A stretch of DNA of 64,000 bases from Nakamurella flava. Lineage in GTDB: Bacteria > Actinomycetota > Actinomycetes > Mycobacteriales > Nakamurellaceae. Of the stretch, positions 25,970-34,539 are shown piece by piece. Every line of letters begins with the position of its first letter. Within the stretch, counting starts at the first letter, position 1. Under the pieces are notes generated by a model, which was not told where the DNA came from, did no database searches, and worked only from the letters and a program-made list of their open reading frames with translations. Both the position numbers and the translations under genes were made by a program. The stretch lies in the NCBI RefSeq assembly GCF_005298075.1, contig NZ_SZZH01000004.1:235885-299884 (forward strand). Direction: 5' to 3'.

Positions 25970-28152
25970 CGGGGGCCCACCGCGGTCAGATGGGCCAGCA
26001 GAACGGTCTGCGGCCGACGACGCGGGATCCATAGGCCGGTAGCGGCGAGCGTCCGGCCGGTCACCGGCACCCCGCCGGTCGGCCCGAGCGGATCGACGCC
26101 CGGAGTGTCGGTGAGCCGTCGCCCATCGACCGGTCCCTCCCAGCAGACCTGGTACGTCTCGTCGTCCACCAGCCCCGGGATGCGGACGCGGACCCCGCGG
26201 TTGCTGACCGACTCGTCCATCTGGACGTGGGCGATCAATGCCTCGCGCCCGTCCTCGGCGACCACGCCGTGCAGCAGCACGGCCGGGTCCTCGCTGTCGA
26301 TCCGGGTGACCCGCCCGCCGTGCAGCAGCGGCTGGAACCGGCGGTACCGCTCGATCCAGCCGGTCAGCTCGTCCAGGGCGTCGTCGTCGGCCTCCGACAG
26401 GTCCCACTCGATACCGAACGCACCGAACAGGGCGGTGGCCGCCCGGAACGCCAAGGGCAGGGTGCGTGCCGTCTGATGTGAGGTCGGGGCGGAGATGTGG
26501 GCGCCCAGATACTCCGGTGCGGCGACCTGGGTCGTCCACCGCTGGATCTGCTGTCGGGCCAGGGCGTCGGTCATGTCGGAGGTCCACACCCGCTGCACCC
26601 GGGACAACACCCCCAGATCGATGCGGCCGCCGCCAGAGGCGCAGGACTCCCAGGCCACCCGCGGGTGGGCCGCCCGAAGACGGTCCAGCAGGGCGTAGTA
26701 GCCGAGGGTGTGGGCGTGGACGGCGGGCGCCCCACCGCGGGTCCCGGACCCCGCCTCCAGCAGGTCGCGGTTGTGGTCCCACTTGACGTAGCTGATGTCG
26801 TTCGCCGACAGCACCGCATCCATCTGGGCGAACAGATGGTCGACCACCTCAGGACGACTCAGATCCAGGACGACCTGGTTGCGGTGGGGCAACGGCAGCC
26901 GACCGGGTACCGAGAGGATCCACTCGGGGTGGGACCGGAAGAGGTCGGAGTCCGGGTTGACCATCTCGGGCTCGAACCACAGACCGAACTCCATGCCGAG
27001 CGAGGTCACGTACTCGATGAGCGGGGTCAGACCGTCGGGCCAGGTCGACGGATCGACCCACCAGTCCCCCAACCCGGCGAGGTCGTCCTTACGCAGGTGG
27101 AACCAGCCGTCGTCCAGCACGAAGCGCTGCACACCGACTCGGGCCGCCCGGTCGGCGATGTCCTTCAACCGAGCCAGGTCGTGGTCGAAGTAGACGGCCT
27201 CCCAGACGTTCAGGGTCACCGGCGGGACCCCGGGATGGGTGGGCAGCGATCGCTGCCACCCGTGCAGAGCCGCCGCCAGACCATCCAGGCCGCGAGCCGT
27301 TGCCGTGACGAAAACCCATGGGGTCGAATAGGACTCGCCCGCCAAAAGCTCCATCTCGCCGGTCAGCAGATGCTCCCCGCCGCCGATCGTCGTCGCGGAC
27401 GCCCCGTTGCGCTCCTGCCGCAGCAGGTGATTGCCGCTCCAGGCGACATGCACGCCGAGCAGCGCGCCACCGGCGAACCCGAACCCGGCCGGACCGGTGA
27501 TGAGCAGGCCGGCGGCGTCCAGGCCCGGCCGACCCTGCCGGCCTTCGCGGACCCAGAGGCCGTCGGTGATCGCCCGCCGCTGGGGCGTGCGTTCGCGCTC
27601 GTGACGACCGGTGAAGTCCAGGCTCTCGACGTGGTCGTCCGGGCACGGAACGACCACGTCCAATCCCTCGACCAGGTAGCGATCCGCTCCGTCGTTGATC
27701 ACGGTGTGCCGTAGGCGCAGCGATCCGCCGGGCAGGGACTCGACCTCCGTGACCAACCGCAGCTCGGCGTCCGGGTCGGCCGCGCGGACCACGAGCCGGG
27801 TGTCCGTCACCTCGACGTCGCTGGTCAGGAACCTGGTGGACCAGGCCCGCCCGGATCCGCCGCCCGTCGCCATGCGGTGGCCGCGCAACGCCGGTCGAGT
27901 GGTCACCTTGTCCCAATGTTCAGGCAGCAAGGAAGTCGCCCACGACCCGGCCGCGGCCACGACACCGCCCGGATCGCCTCCGACGCGGCCGGCGGTGTCG
28001 ACTGCCACCACCCGAGGAAGCTGGTCCTCAGCCAGATCCATGACCAGGACAGTGGTTTCGGCATCCTGTGGGCTCGAAGGGAATTGCAGCGCGCCACTGG
28101 TCGGTACAGCGGGCACAGCGGAAGTGGCGGTCGGCCTGACAGAGAGGGTCAC
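25966..28152 (-). CDS. Second alpha-galactosidase, GH36
   Basis: The product has 728 residues and is a clear paralogue of the enzyme at 20028-22232: LNVWEAVYFDHDL, FVLDDGWFHLRKDD, the nucleophile run YVKWDHNRDLLEAG, WESCASGGGRIDLGVL and WTSDMTDALARQQ. No signal peptide is seen. It starts at GTG 28152 with GAGGAC upstream and is coupled to the GH31 gene. The promoter region holds the TTAGTAACC motif. Confidence 0.94.
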   Translation of the reverse strand: MTLSVRPTATSAVPAVPTSGALQFPSSPQDAETTVLVMDLAEDQLPRVVAVDTAGRVGGDPGGVVAAAGSWATSLLPEHWDKVTTRPALRGHRMATGGGSGRAWSTRFLTSDVEVTDTRLVVRAADPDAELRLVTEVESLPGGSLRLRHTVINDGADRYLVEGLDVVVPCPDDHVESLDFTGRHERERTPQRRAITDGLWVREGRQGRPGLDAAGLLITGPAGFGFAGGALLGVHVAWSGNHLLRQERNGASATTIGGGEHLLTGEMELLAGESYSTPWVFVTATARGLDGLAAALHGWQRSLPTHPGVPPVTLNVWEAVYFDHDLARLKDIADRAARVGVQRFVLDDGWFHLRKDDLAGLGDWWVDPSTWPDGLTPLIEYVTSLGMEFGLWFEPEMVNPDSDLFRSHPEWILSVPGRLPLPHRNQVVLDLSRPEVVDHLFAQMDAVLSANDISYVKWDHNRDLLEAGSGTRGGAPAVHAHTLGYYALLDRLRAAHPRVAWESCASGGGRIDLGVLSRVQRVWTSDMTDALARQQIQRWTTQVAAPEYLGAHISAPTSHQTARTLPLAFRAATALFGAFGIEWDLSEADDDALDELTGWIERYRRFQPLLHGGRVTRIDSEDPAVLLHGVVAEDGREALIAHVQMDESVSNRGVRVRIPGLVDDETYQVCWEGPVDGRRLTDTPGVDPLGPTGGVPVTGRTLAATGLWIPRRRPQTVLLAHLTAVGPR

Positions 28153-28185
28153 CGTTGTCCTCTATCGATCACGGGGCGGGGGAAC

Positions 28186-28209
28186 TTAGTAACCGTAGTG
28201 AATTTAGTA
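28186..28209 (-). promoter_or_regulatory. Candidate sugar-repressor operator with two TTAGTA half-sites
   Basis: TTAGTAACC at 28186-28194 is identical to the motif before the first alpha-galactosidase operon, and TTAGTA repeats at 28204-28209. Both lie 34-57 bases before the GH36 start, in a locally AT-rich stretch between divergent operons. Repression by the ROK protein is inferred. The RiPP operon on the other side could also be affected. Confidence 0.5.
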
Positions 28210-28320
28210 GGGGTTGACCAGTGGCGTCCTCAGTCCGGACTTCCCGCCTGCTGTGCTGGCATGCCGATCAACGTTCAGTTACAGTTACTCACTGTCGGTG
28301 ACTTCGGGGGGAGGCCGTCC

Positions 28321-28971
28321 ATGAATGCGCGCCAACCGATGGTGACCGCCGAGGCGGCCGGTGTGCGTCTCCGCCGTACCTGGGTGCTGACCGACCTGCA
28401 CCTGAGTGTCGCGGCCGGTCAGCGACTGCACCTGGCGGGGCCCAACGGGGCCGGCAAGACCACCGTGCTGCGTTGCCTGGCCGGCGCCCTACGGCTGCGA
28501 CAGGGCCGGATGACCGTCGCCGGGCACCCCACCGGGACGCCGGCGGCGCGCGCCGCCCTCGGGCTCTGCCTGAACCCGGAGAACGGACTGCACCCCCGCC
28601 TCACCGCGAGCGAGAACGTCGTCCTCGGCGCCCGGCTGCGACTGGCCGACCGACCCGCGGCCACCGTCGCGGCGGCCCACGTCGTGGACGAGATGGGCAT
28701 GACGGCCTACGCCGCCCAGGAGATCCGGCACTGCTCGGCCGGGCAACGGGCCCGGGTCAGCATCGCCCGCGCCCTGGTCTCCGACCCACCCGTCCTGCTC
28801 TTCGACGAACCGACCCGCAGCCTGGACGCCGACGGACGCGACCGGTTCTGGGCCGCCCTGGACGCCCGCCCGCAGGCCACCGTGGTCCTGGTGTCCCACG
28901 ACCCGCAGGACGCCGAACGCTGCGCCGCCACCGTGAGCCTGCCGGCCCGTTCCGGCCCGGGTCCGCGTTGA
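28321..28971 (+). CDS. ABC transporter ATPase of the lasso-type RiPP operon
   Basis: The product has 216 residues from ATG 28321, which follows a strong GGGGGGAGG site; upstream in-frame codons are non-coding. It is a single ATPase domain: Walker A GPNGAGKTT, Q-loop region LCLNPENGLHPRLTASENV, Walker B VLLFDEPTRSLD and switch VVLVSHD. The signature motif is CSAGQ instead of LSGGQ. It is the first gene of a six-gene run in which every junction overlaps, and would drive the permease encoded next to export the mature peptide. Confidence 0.88.
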   Translation: MNARQPMVTAEAAGVRLRRTWVLTDLHLSVAAGQRLHLAGPNGAGKTTVLRCLAGALRLRQGRMTVAGHPTGTPAARAALGLCLNPENGLHPRLTASENVVLGARLRLADRPAATVAAAHVVDEMGMTAYAAQEIRHCSAGQRARVSIARALVSDPPVLLFDEPTRSLDADGRDRFWAALDARPQATVVLVSHDPQDAERCAATVSLPARSGPGPR

Positions 28972-29795
28972 CCGCCCTGCAGACGACGGGACCGGTCACC
29001 GCCGCGACCGTCCCGGCCGCAGCCGCCTTCCGGGCCCTGGTGCGCGCCGGCCATCCCCGCCGCCGGCTGCACCGGTCCCCGCTCGTCCTCGACGCCGTCT
29101 TCGGCCTCATCAATCTGGGCAGCTTCGCGATCCTCACCCACTGGCTGGTCGCCGCCGGCCCGGATCGGGCCGCCACCTTCGGCTTCGTCGCCGTCGGGAT
29201 CGCCGCACTGATGCAGATCCAGGTCGCCGCCGGGCAGACCGTCGCCCGGACCCAGGAGTCGCTGCGCTCGGGCGTCCTGGAGTGGACCCTGTGCGGGCCG
29301 ACCCGCCCGCCGGTGCTGGCCCTGGCCAGCGCGGCCGGGCCGACCCTGCAGGGCCTGATCCGCTGCGTGCTCTACCTGGCGCTGGCCATCGCCCTGCTGG
29401 GCGTCCCCGTCGGACACGCCAGCTGGTGGGGCGTGACGGTGGTGCTCGTGACCGGCACGCTCGTCACCTGGGGGGTCTGCATCCTCTGCGCCGCCGCCGC
29501 CGTCGCCCTGTCCGCCGGCGCCACCGTCGCGCGGATCCTGCTCGCCGGCCTCGGCCTGGTCTCCGGCGTCTTCGCGCCGCTGTCCCAACTGCCTACGCCG
29601 CTGGCCGCAGTCGGTGAGGTGCTACCGACCCACACCGTGATCGCCGCACTGCGGGCCGCACTGTCCGGCGCGCCCTGGGCCGGGCTCTGGGTGCTGCTCG
29701 CCCCGACCGCCGTCATCCTGCTCGTTCTCGCGACCGCCCTGCACCAGGGGGCCGTCACCATCGCCCGTCACCGAGGAGGACTCCACCGTGCCTGA
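28968..29795 (+). CDS. ABC-2 type permease of the RiPP operon
   Basis: The product has about 275 residues with six hydrophobic segments (LVLDAVFGLINLGSFAILTHWLV, FGFVAVGIAALMQIQV, IRCVLYLALAIALLGVPVG, WWGVTVVLVTGTLVTWGVCIL, VARILLAGLGLVSGVFAPL, WVLLAPTAVILLVLATAL). I take a TTG at 28968 that overlaps the ATPase stop (TTGA); a GTG at 29040 is the alternative. The order (ATPase, then permease) and overlap make it the partner of the ATPase. Fold and helix count fit exporters of the ABC-2 group. Confidence 0.8.
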   Translation: MTALQTTGPVTAATVPAAAAFRALVRAGHPRRRLHRSPLVLDAVFGLINLGSFAILTHWLVAAGPDRAATFGFVAVGIAALMQIQVAAGQTVARTQESLRSGVLEWTLCGPTRPPVLALASAAGPTLQGLIRCVLYLALAIALLGVPVGHASWWGVTVVLVTGTLVTWGVCILCAAAAVALSAGATVARILLAGLGLVSGVFAPLSQLPTPLAAVGEVLPTHTVIAALRAALSGAPWAGLWVLLAPTAVILLVLATALHQGAVTIARHRGGLHRA

Positions 29796-30084
29796 ATCTC
29801 CGTCGACCGTCACCGGGCCACGCCTGCGGATCGACACCGCCCGCTGCACCTGGCGATCCCTGGGCGAGCACGTGGTGGTCCTCGACCTGGCCGGCTCGGC
29901 CTACTTCGAGCTCAACCACACCGCCGCCCTGCTCTGGCCGGCTCTGGTCGACGGAACCGACGAAGCCGCGCTCGTCGGTTCCCTCGGCCAGGCGGGTCCG
30001 GCCGATGCCGCCGCTGACGTCCGCACCTTCCTCGACGAGCTGCGGGCGGCCGGGCTGCTGGTCGAAGAACGGCCCGGCGGATGA
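29788..30084 (+). CDS. PqqD-like leader-peptide recognition protein (lasso B1 type)
   Basis: The product has 98 residues with a GTG start after a GAGGAGGA site. It has the PqqD fold pattern: a short beta hairpin (WRSLGEHVVVLDLAGSAYFELNHTAALLWPALVDG) followed by helices (DEAALVGSLGQ, DVRTFLDELRAAGLLVEE). The YFELN-xxAxxxW signature is characteristic. In lasso-peptide systems this domain binds the YxxPxL part of the precursor leader and delivers it to the leader peptidase; that motif is present in the precursor at 34540. It overlaps the permease by 8 bases and the kinase by 4. Confidence 0.9.
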   Translation: MPESPSTVTGPRLRIDTARCTWRSLGEHVVVLDLAGSAYFELNHTAALLWPALVDGTDEAALVGSLGQAGPADAAADVRTFLDELRAAGLLVEERPGG

Positions 30085-31031
30085 GCACCACCCCGAGCGG
30101 CGGGGACGGTGACGCGTTCGTCTACGGCCTGCGCTTCCCCGGGCTCGCCGGCGTCCCCGGCCTGCCCGTCGCCACGTCCGATGATCCCGCCGGACCGGCC
30201 GTCACCGTCCGTCAGGTCGACCGGGTCGCGCCCGCCCCGATACCCATCGGTCCCCGCCCGGTCCGGTCGGTGCGCACGCTCACCGACGGCCGGGTGCTGA
30301 TGATGGAGCCGACAGTGGGATCCGGCCGGGTCGACGGGGTGGCCACCCTGCTCGGCCCCGCGTTGGAGCCGGCCGATCTGGCCCACCCGTACCTCACCCC
30401 GATCGCATCGCCGTTCACCCGATGGAACGGCCGGGAGGCCTTCCACAGCGGGGTGTTCGGCCTGCACGGCCGGGCCTGGGTGGTCCGCGGGGGCCGGACC
30501 GCGGGTAAGAGCAGCCTGATGGCCGCTCTGGCCGGCCGGGGACTCACCGTGCTCGCCGACGACATGGCGATGACCGAGGGCGATCTGGTCCACACCGGGC
30601 CCCGGAGCATCGACCTGCGGCAGCCCGTCCCCGGCGTCGACCTTCCGCACCGCACCGCCCGCGGCGCTACCCGCCGCCGGTTGCTGCTCCCCGAGGCGCC
30701 CCGGTCGCTCCCCCTGGGCGGGTGGCTGTTCCTGCACTGGACCGAAGACCTGGGCGCCGAGGTCGAACTCCGCCCCGTCACCCCCACGGCACTGCTGTCC
30801 CGGCTGGCCCGGACCCGCGCCTACGCCGACTGGGACTCCGACCCCTCACAGCTGCTCTCCCTGGCCCTGCGCCCGGCGTTCGACCTCCTGCGTCCGCGGC
30901 GCTGGGACGCGGTCCCCGACGTGATCGCCGCGCTCGAGCACTCCCTCCGTCCACCGAGGGCGCTTCCGCACCAGCGGACCACGACACCGGCCCCGGGCCC
31001 GGGCGCACCACTCACCGGGCGTCGTTCGTGA
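30081..31031 (+). CDS. HPr kinase-like protein, candidate lasso-peptide kinase
   Basis: The product has 316 residues. The C-terminal half resembles HPr kinase/phosphorylase: FHSGVFGLHGRAWVVRGGRTAGKSSLMAAL, in which GGRTAGKS (137-144) is the P-loop, then GLTVLADDMAM with the paired Asp 160-161 that coordinate metal. In some lasso-peptide operons such proteins phosphorylate a Ser of the precursor (paeninodin-type). The predicted core has three Ser and five Thr but does not end in Ser, so the target residue is unclear. ATGA and GTGA overlaps join it to both neighbours. Confidence 0.85.
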   Translation: MSTTPSGGDGDAFVYGLRFPGLAGVPGLPVATSDDPAGPAVTVRQVDRVAPAPIPIGPRPVRSVRTLTDGRVLMMEPTVGSGRVDGVATLLGPALEPADLAHPYLTPIASPFTRWNGREAFHSGVFGLHGRAWVVRGGRTAGKSSLMAALAGRGLTVLADDMAMTEGDLVHTGPRSIDLRQPVPGVDLPHRTARGATRRRLLLPEAPRSLPLGGWLFLHWTEDLGAEVELRPVTPTALLSRLARTRAYADWDSDPSQLLSLALRPAFDLLRPRRWDAVPDVIAALEHSLRPPRALPHQRTTTPAPGPGAPLTGRRS

Positions 31032-32389
31032 CCGCGCCCACCACCCCGGCCCGGCCCGGCCGGTCTGCGGCCCTTCGCTGCCTGGCCCTGGATCAGCTCA
31101 CCGCCCACACCGTCGGCCTGCTGCTGGCGAACCACATCGACTGTCTCCTGCTCAAAGGACCGGGGCTGGCCGTCCGGCTCTACCCGGAGGACCCGGCGGC
31201 CCGCGTCTACACCGATGTCGACGTCCTGGTGCGCCCCGGTGACTTCGACGCCGCCTGCCGGGTGCTCGTCGCTGCCGGCTACCGCTGGCGGCTGCAGGGC
31301 GTCGGCGAAGGCGAATTCCCCTGGTACGAAGCCCCGCTCGCCGCACCCCCCGGGCTGATGGGCGCGATCGACCTGCACCGCGGATTCGCCGGGGTGGCGC
31401 ACCCCGGGAAACTGTTCGACCTGCTCGGTGGCGAACGGGAACCGATGATGGTCGGCGGAACGCGCGTCGACGTCCCGGGACCGGTCGGCAGCACGCTGCT
31501 CGTGCTGCTGCACGCCGCATCCCCCGGCAAGGCCCGGCACCCGAAGGTCGATCTCGAGCGCGCCGACGCCCTCGTCGATGCCGACACCTGGCTCGCCGCC
31601 GTCCGGTGGGGCCGCACGCTGGGCGCCGATGACGCGCTCGCCGCGGCGATCGACCTGCTCTCGCCCGCCCGCCGCGACGAACTCCGCGGCCCGCTGGGTC
31701 GGACGGGGTCAGCGGTGCCCGCACATCTGTGGCTGGCCGGCCGGCAGCAGTCCCGGATCAGCGTCAACCTGGCCAAGGTGCTGCATGAACAGCACGGCCC
31801 GCGGGACATCGCCCGGCAGGTCGCCCGCCGGGTGTTCCCGTCACCGGCGTTCTTGGCGCTCGGGGATCCGCGGGCGACCCAGGGACCACGCGGACTGGCC
31901 CTGGCCTACGGCTCGCGGCTGCGCCGTGCGGTCAGCGGTGCCCCGGGTGCGGTCCGGGACCTCCGGCGGGCCCGTCGGTCCGGGGCGGCCATCACCGGTG
32001 GCGCAAGACGGCGCCGGTCGGGTCTGGTGGACCCCCGTCGCTGGGCGGCCGCCGGTTGGGCGCTCTGGTCCGCGGCCGTCCTGCACCGCCGGCTGCGCCG
32101 GACCCCGATCGACCAGGTCCGGGTGCCGACCCCACCGCGGCCGCCCCGGTCCCAGGATCGGGGGGCCATCACCCGCGCCCTGCGCCTCGGGCGGGTGTCC
32201 TGCCTGCCCACGGCCCTGGTCTGGCAGGAGTGGCACGGCCGACTCGGTCGTCCCCGTGACGTCGTGGTCGGGGTCCGCCACGACGACGGCGGCGCCGTCC
32301 GGGCCCACGCGTGGCTGGACGGGCAGGACGCCCGCGGTGACTTCACCGCCCTGCACCGTCATCCGTGGGCCGGCTCGGAGGAACGGTGA
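31028..32389 (+). CDS. Nucleotidyltransferase fused to lasso B2 leader peptidase
   Basis: The product has 453 residues from a GTG overlapping the kinase stop. Residues 1-260 form a nucleotidyltransferase of the NTP_transf_5 kind: LLLKGPGLAVRLYPED, then VYTDVDVLVRP with the two metal-binding Asp, and later GAIDLHRG. A basic linker follows (about 270-350). Residues 375-453 match the transglutaminase-like lasso B2 peptidase: RVSCLPTALVWQEWHGRLG with Cys392 and VRAHAWLDGQ with His427, the expected catalytic pair. B2 normally removes the leader. Fusion to a nucleotidyltransferase is unusual and suggests an added modification. Confidence 0.87.
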   Translation: MTAPTTPARPGRSAALRCLALDQLTAHTVGLLLANHIDCLLLKGPGLAVRLYPEDPAARVYTDVDVLVRPGDFDAACRVLVAAGYRWRLQGVGEGEFPWYEAPLAAPPGLMGAIDLHRGFAGVAHPGKLFDLLGGEREPMMVGGTRVDVPGPVGSTLLVLLHAASPGKARHPKVDLERADALVDADTWLAAVRWGRTLGADDALAAAIDLLSPARRDELRGPLGRTGSAVPAHLWLAGRQQSRISVNLAKVLHEQHGPRDIARQVARRVFPSPAFLALGDPRATQGPRGLALAYGSRLRRAVSGAPGAVRDLRRARRSGAAITGGARRRRSGLVDPRRWAAAGWALWSAAVLHRRLRRTPIDQVRVPTPPRPPRSQDRGAITRALRLGRVSCLPTALVWQEWHGRLGRPRDVVVGVRHDDGGAVRAHAWLDGQDARGDFTALHRHPWAGSEER

Positions 32390-33618
32390 CCGACGGGGCC
32401 GGCCGGCCACCGCCCGCTCCCCTCACCGCATTGGAGATCGCCTACGGGTCAGCGTTGGAGACCGCGGACGCTCCGACGCGGGCCTGGTCGCGAGCCGGGC
32501 GGCCACCGTCCACCTCCGCTGCCGAGATGGCGCGGCGGGCGCACGCGGCCTACCAGGCCCTGGCGGATGCGGTCCGCCCCGCGCTGGCCGGCGGCCGCTG
32601 CCTGGTCAGCTTCTCCGGCGGGATGGACTCCTCGTTCGTCCTCGCCGTGGCGGCCGCGGTCGCCCGTACCGACGGACTGCCCCCACCGGTCCCGATCATC
32701 CTGCGGTTCACCGACGCCCCACGGGCCGACGAGACGGCCCGGCAGGTCGCGGTCCTCGGCGCACTCCGCGACCACGGACCGCTCGGCGAACCGCTGGTGC
32801 TGACCATCGGCGACGAACTCGACTTCTGCGGCCCCGTGGCCCTGCGCATGCTCGACCTGGTCGGACCGCAGGTGCCGGCCAACATGTACACCCACCTGCC
32901 GCTGCTCGAGGCGGCCGCGGGCGGCACGCTGCTCACCGGATTCGGCGGCGACCAGCTGATCGGTGGTCACGGCCGTCGGTTCCGGCCCCGCACCCGCGCG
33001 CTGGCGGCGCTCCCACTCGGGATGGAGTCGGCACTGCGGCCACCGGCCGATCTGCCCTGGTTGCAGCCGGCGGCCCGACGAAGGTGCCAGGAACTGCTGA
33101 CCGCCCGGCGGCGGTGGCGGCTGCTGCCGGCCCGGCAGCGGCTGATCCGCGAGGCCGGGAGTCGCTTCACCCAGGTCGCGCTCGCCGGCATCGAGCGGAT
33201 GGCCGACCGCTGCGACGCCCGGGTCGGGCACCCGCTGTTCGACCCGGTGTTCCTCACGCAGCTGGGTGACCTGCTCGACGTCCTCCCACCCATCCGGCGA
33301 ACCCCGCTGTTCCACCTGTTGGCCGGGGGCCGGCTGCCCGCGGTGGTGACCGAGCAGCACCCGAAGGCCGTGCTGTCCGAGGCGTTCCAGCGGTCGGCCA
33401 CGCGGGAGGCCACCGCCCACTTCGACCCCGATCAGCTGCCGACCGACGTCCGGGACCTGCTCGACGTCGACCGGCTGCTGTCGGTCTGGCGCGACCGGGG
33501 ACCGGTCCGGAGCAACGCGCTGCTGCTGCACGTCGCCCTGGCGCGCCAGGGTCAGCCGATCTCGCCGCTGTCCCCGCTGTCCCCGCTGCTGCCCCCGGCC
33601 GGACCCGGGGCCGGCTGA
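32386..33618 (+). CDS. Asparagine-synthetase-like lasso cyclase, short form
   Basis: The product has 410 residues from a GTG overlapping the previous stop (GTGA). It carries the ATP-pyrophosphatase loop SFSGGMDSSFVLAV (SGGMDSS at 77-83) and GFGGDQLIGGHGRR (about 185), the synthetase half that would activate an Asp/Glu side chain for macrolactam formation. The N-terminal glutamine-hydrolysing domain of AsnB and of ordinary lasso cyclases (about 600 residues) is absent. The C-terminus ends in a PLSPLSPLLPP repeat, and its last 67 bases overlap the convergent lipoprotein gene. Confidence 0.87.
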   Translation: MTDGAGRPPPAPLTALEIAYGSALETADAPTRAWSRAGRPPSTSAAEMARRAHAAYQALADAVRPALAGGRCLVSFSGGMDSSFVLAVAAAVARTDGLPPPVPIILRFTDAPRADETARQVAVLGALRDHGPLGEPLVLTIGDELDFCGPVALRMLDLVGPQVPANMYTHLPLLEAAAGGTLLTGFGGDQLIGGHGRRFRPRTRALAALPLGMESALRPPADLPWLQPAARRRCQELLTARRRWRLLPARQRLIREAGSRFTQVALAGIERMADRCDARVGHPLFDPVFLTQLGDLLDVLPPIRRTPLFHLLAGGRLPAVVTEQHPKAVLSEAFQRSATREATAHFDPDQLPTDVRDLLDVDRLLSVWRDRGPVRSNALLLHVALARQGQPISPLSPLSPLLPPAGPGAG

Positions 33619-34064
33619 TCGATACCGGCGCTGCCGACCGGCGGCGACGGGGCAGCGGTGGTGGCCGGGGCCGGCGCCGCCGTGGTGGCGGGGTCGGCCG
33701 TGGTGGCCGGGGCCGGGGCGGCGGAGGCGGCCGGCGCGGGGGCGGCCGCCGTGGTCACCGGGGCGGACGACAACGCCGCCGTACTGGTGGGGGCGGCCGG
33801 CGCGGACGACGCCGGGGTGGATGAACCGGCGACGCTGCTCGTCGCGGACGCTGACCCGGAAAGGCTGCCCGAGGGCGCTCCCCCGGACGATGTCGGCGCG
33901 GCGGACGTCAGGGAACCGCTCGTCACGGGCGGTGTCGTGGCCGTCTCACCATTGCAGGCCGACGTGAACGCGACCGCGGCCAGGGCCGCGGACACGACGG
34001 CCGCCCGCGCCGCTCGACCGGCGGGCAACCCACGGCGCCGCACACCTTTGTCCCTCATGTGCAT
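33552..34064 (-). CDS. Ala/Pro/Ser/Thr-rich lipoprotein, convergent with the RiPP operon
   Basis: The product has 170 residues from ATG 34064, which follows a G-rich ribosome site (GGGGGG). A basic start (MHMRDKGVRRRGLPAGR), a hydrophobic stretch (AAVVSAALAAVAF) and the lipobox TSAC indicate a lipoprotein. The mature part is almost all Ala, Pro, Ser and Thr with repeats such as APAPATTA, ending SSGDSGDSGEIG; it resembles cell-wall-spanning stalks and has no enzymatic domain. It lies between the RiPP enzymes and the precursor gene. The open frame extends further upstream, but that part is probably non-coding. Confidence 0.65.
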   Translation of the reverse strand: MHMRDKGVRRRGLPAGRAARAAVVSAALAAVAFTSACNGETATTPPVTSGSLTSAAPTSSGGAPSGSLSGSASATSSVAGSSTPASSAPAAPTSTAALSSAPVTTAAAPAPAASAAPAPATTADPATTAAPAPATTAAPSPPVGSAGIDQPAPGPAGGSSGDSGDSGEIG

Positions 34065-34539
34065 CAGAACCCCCCGATTCCATTTCGACGCCACCGGCCT
34101 TCCCCGTTCACCACCCGGCGGCCCGGTGTCATCCATTTCGACATTCCGGCATTCTGCAGCGGTGATCCGCCGGCTCGACACCCGTGGCCGCCCACCCCGG
34201 CGGACACGCAGTGTCATCGTGCCACGCCGACAGCCGGAGTCGTCTTCCCATGTCACGATGCCCTGATCCGGTGATTGGCGCCGAGCGTCGTGATCACACT
34301 CTGATGGGTAGAGCCATTTGGCGCACCGGTCACCGACCGCCCCTTCCAGCGCTTCCGCGTGCAGCGGCGGTGTCACCGGCGACCCGTTCCTGCCGAATTT
34401 TCTCACCGAACGTCATCGCCCAGGAATCGTCATTGATTCTGCGGTCATCAGTGGCCGGCCGCGCGTGTTTTACAGTTCGGTCGTTCATTCTCGCCAGGCC
34501 GCGGACATCGCGGGCCCGCCGTCACCAAGGAGCGCCGCA
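34065..34539. other. Divergent promoter region of lipoprotein and precursor peptide
   Basis: About 475 bases with lower G+C than the flanks. It must hold the promoter of the precursor gene on the right and of the lipoprotein gene on the left. TACAGT at 34471-34476, after a T-run, is a possible -10 box for the precursor (transcript start near 34483), without a good -35 box. I see no further gene. Confidence 0.4.

Noticed and set aside
25974..26782. N-terminal extension of the GH31 protein to 787 residues
   Set aside because: The extra part is an out-of-frame shadow of the GH36 gene, while the GTG at 25969 overlaps the GH36 stop and starts the real domain.
34068..34406. N-terminal extension of the lipoprotein to 284 residues
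   Set aside because: The lipoprotein signal begins at ATG 34064 with a ribosome site; the upstream part has no signal or domain and lies in promoter DNA.
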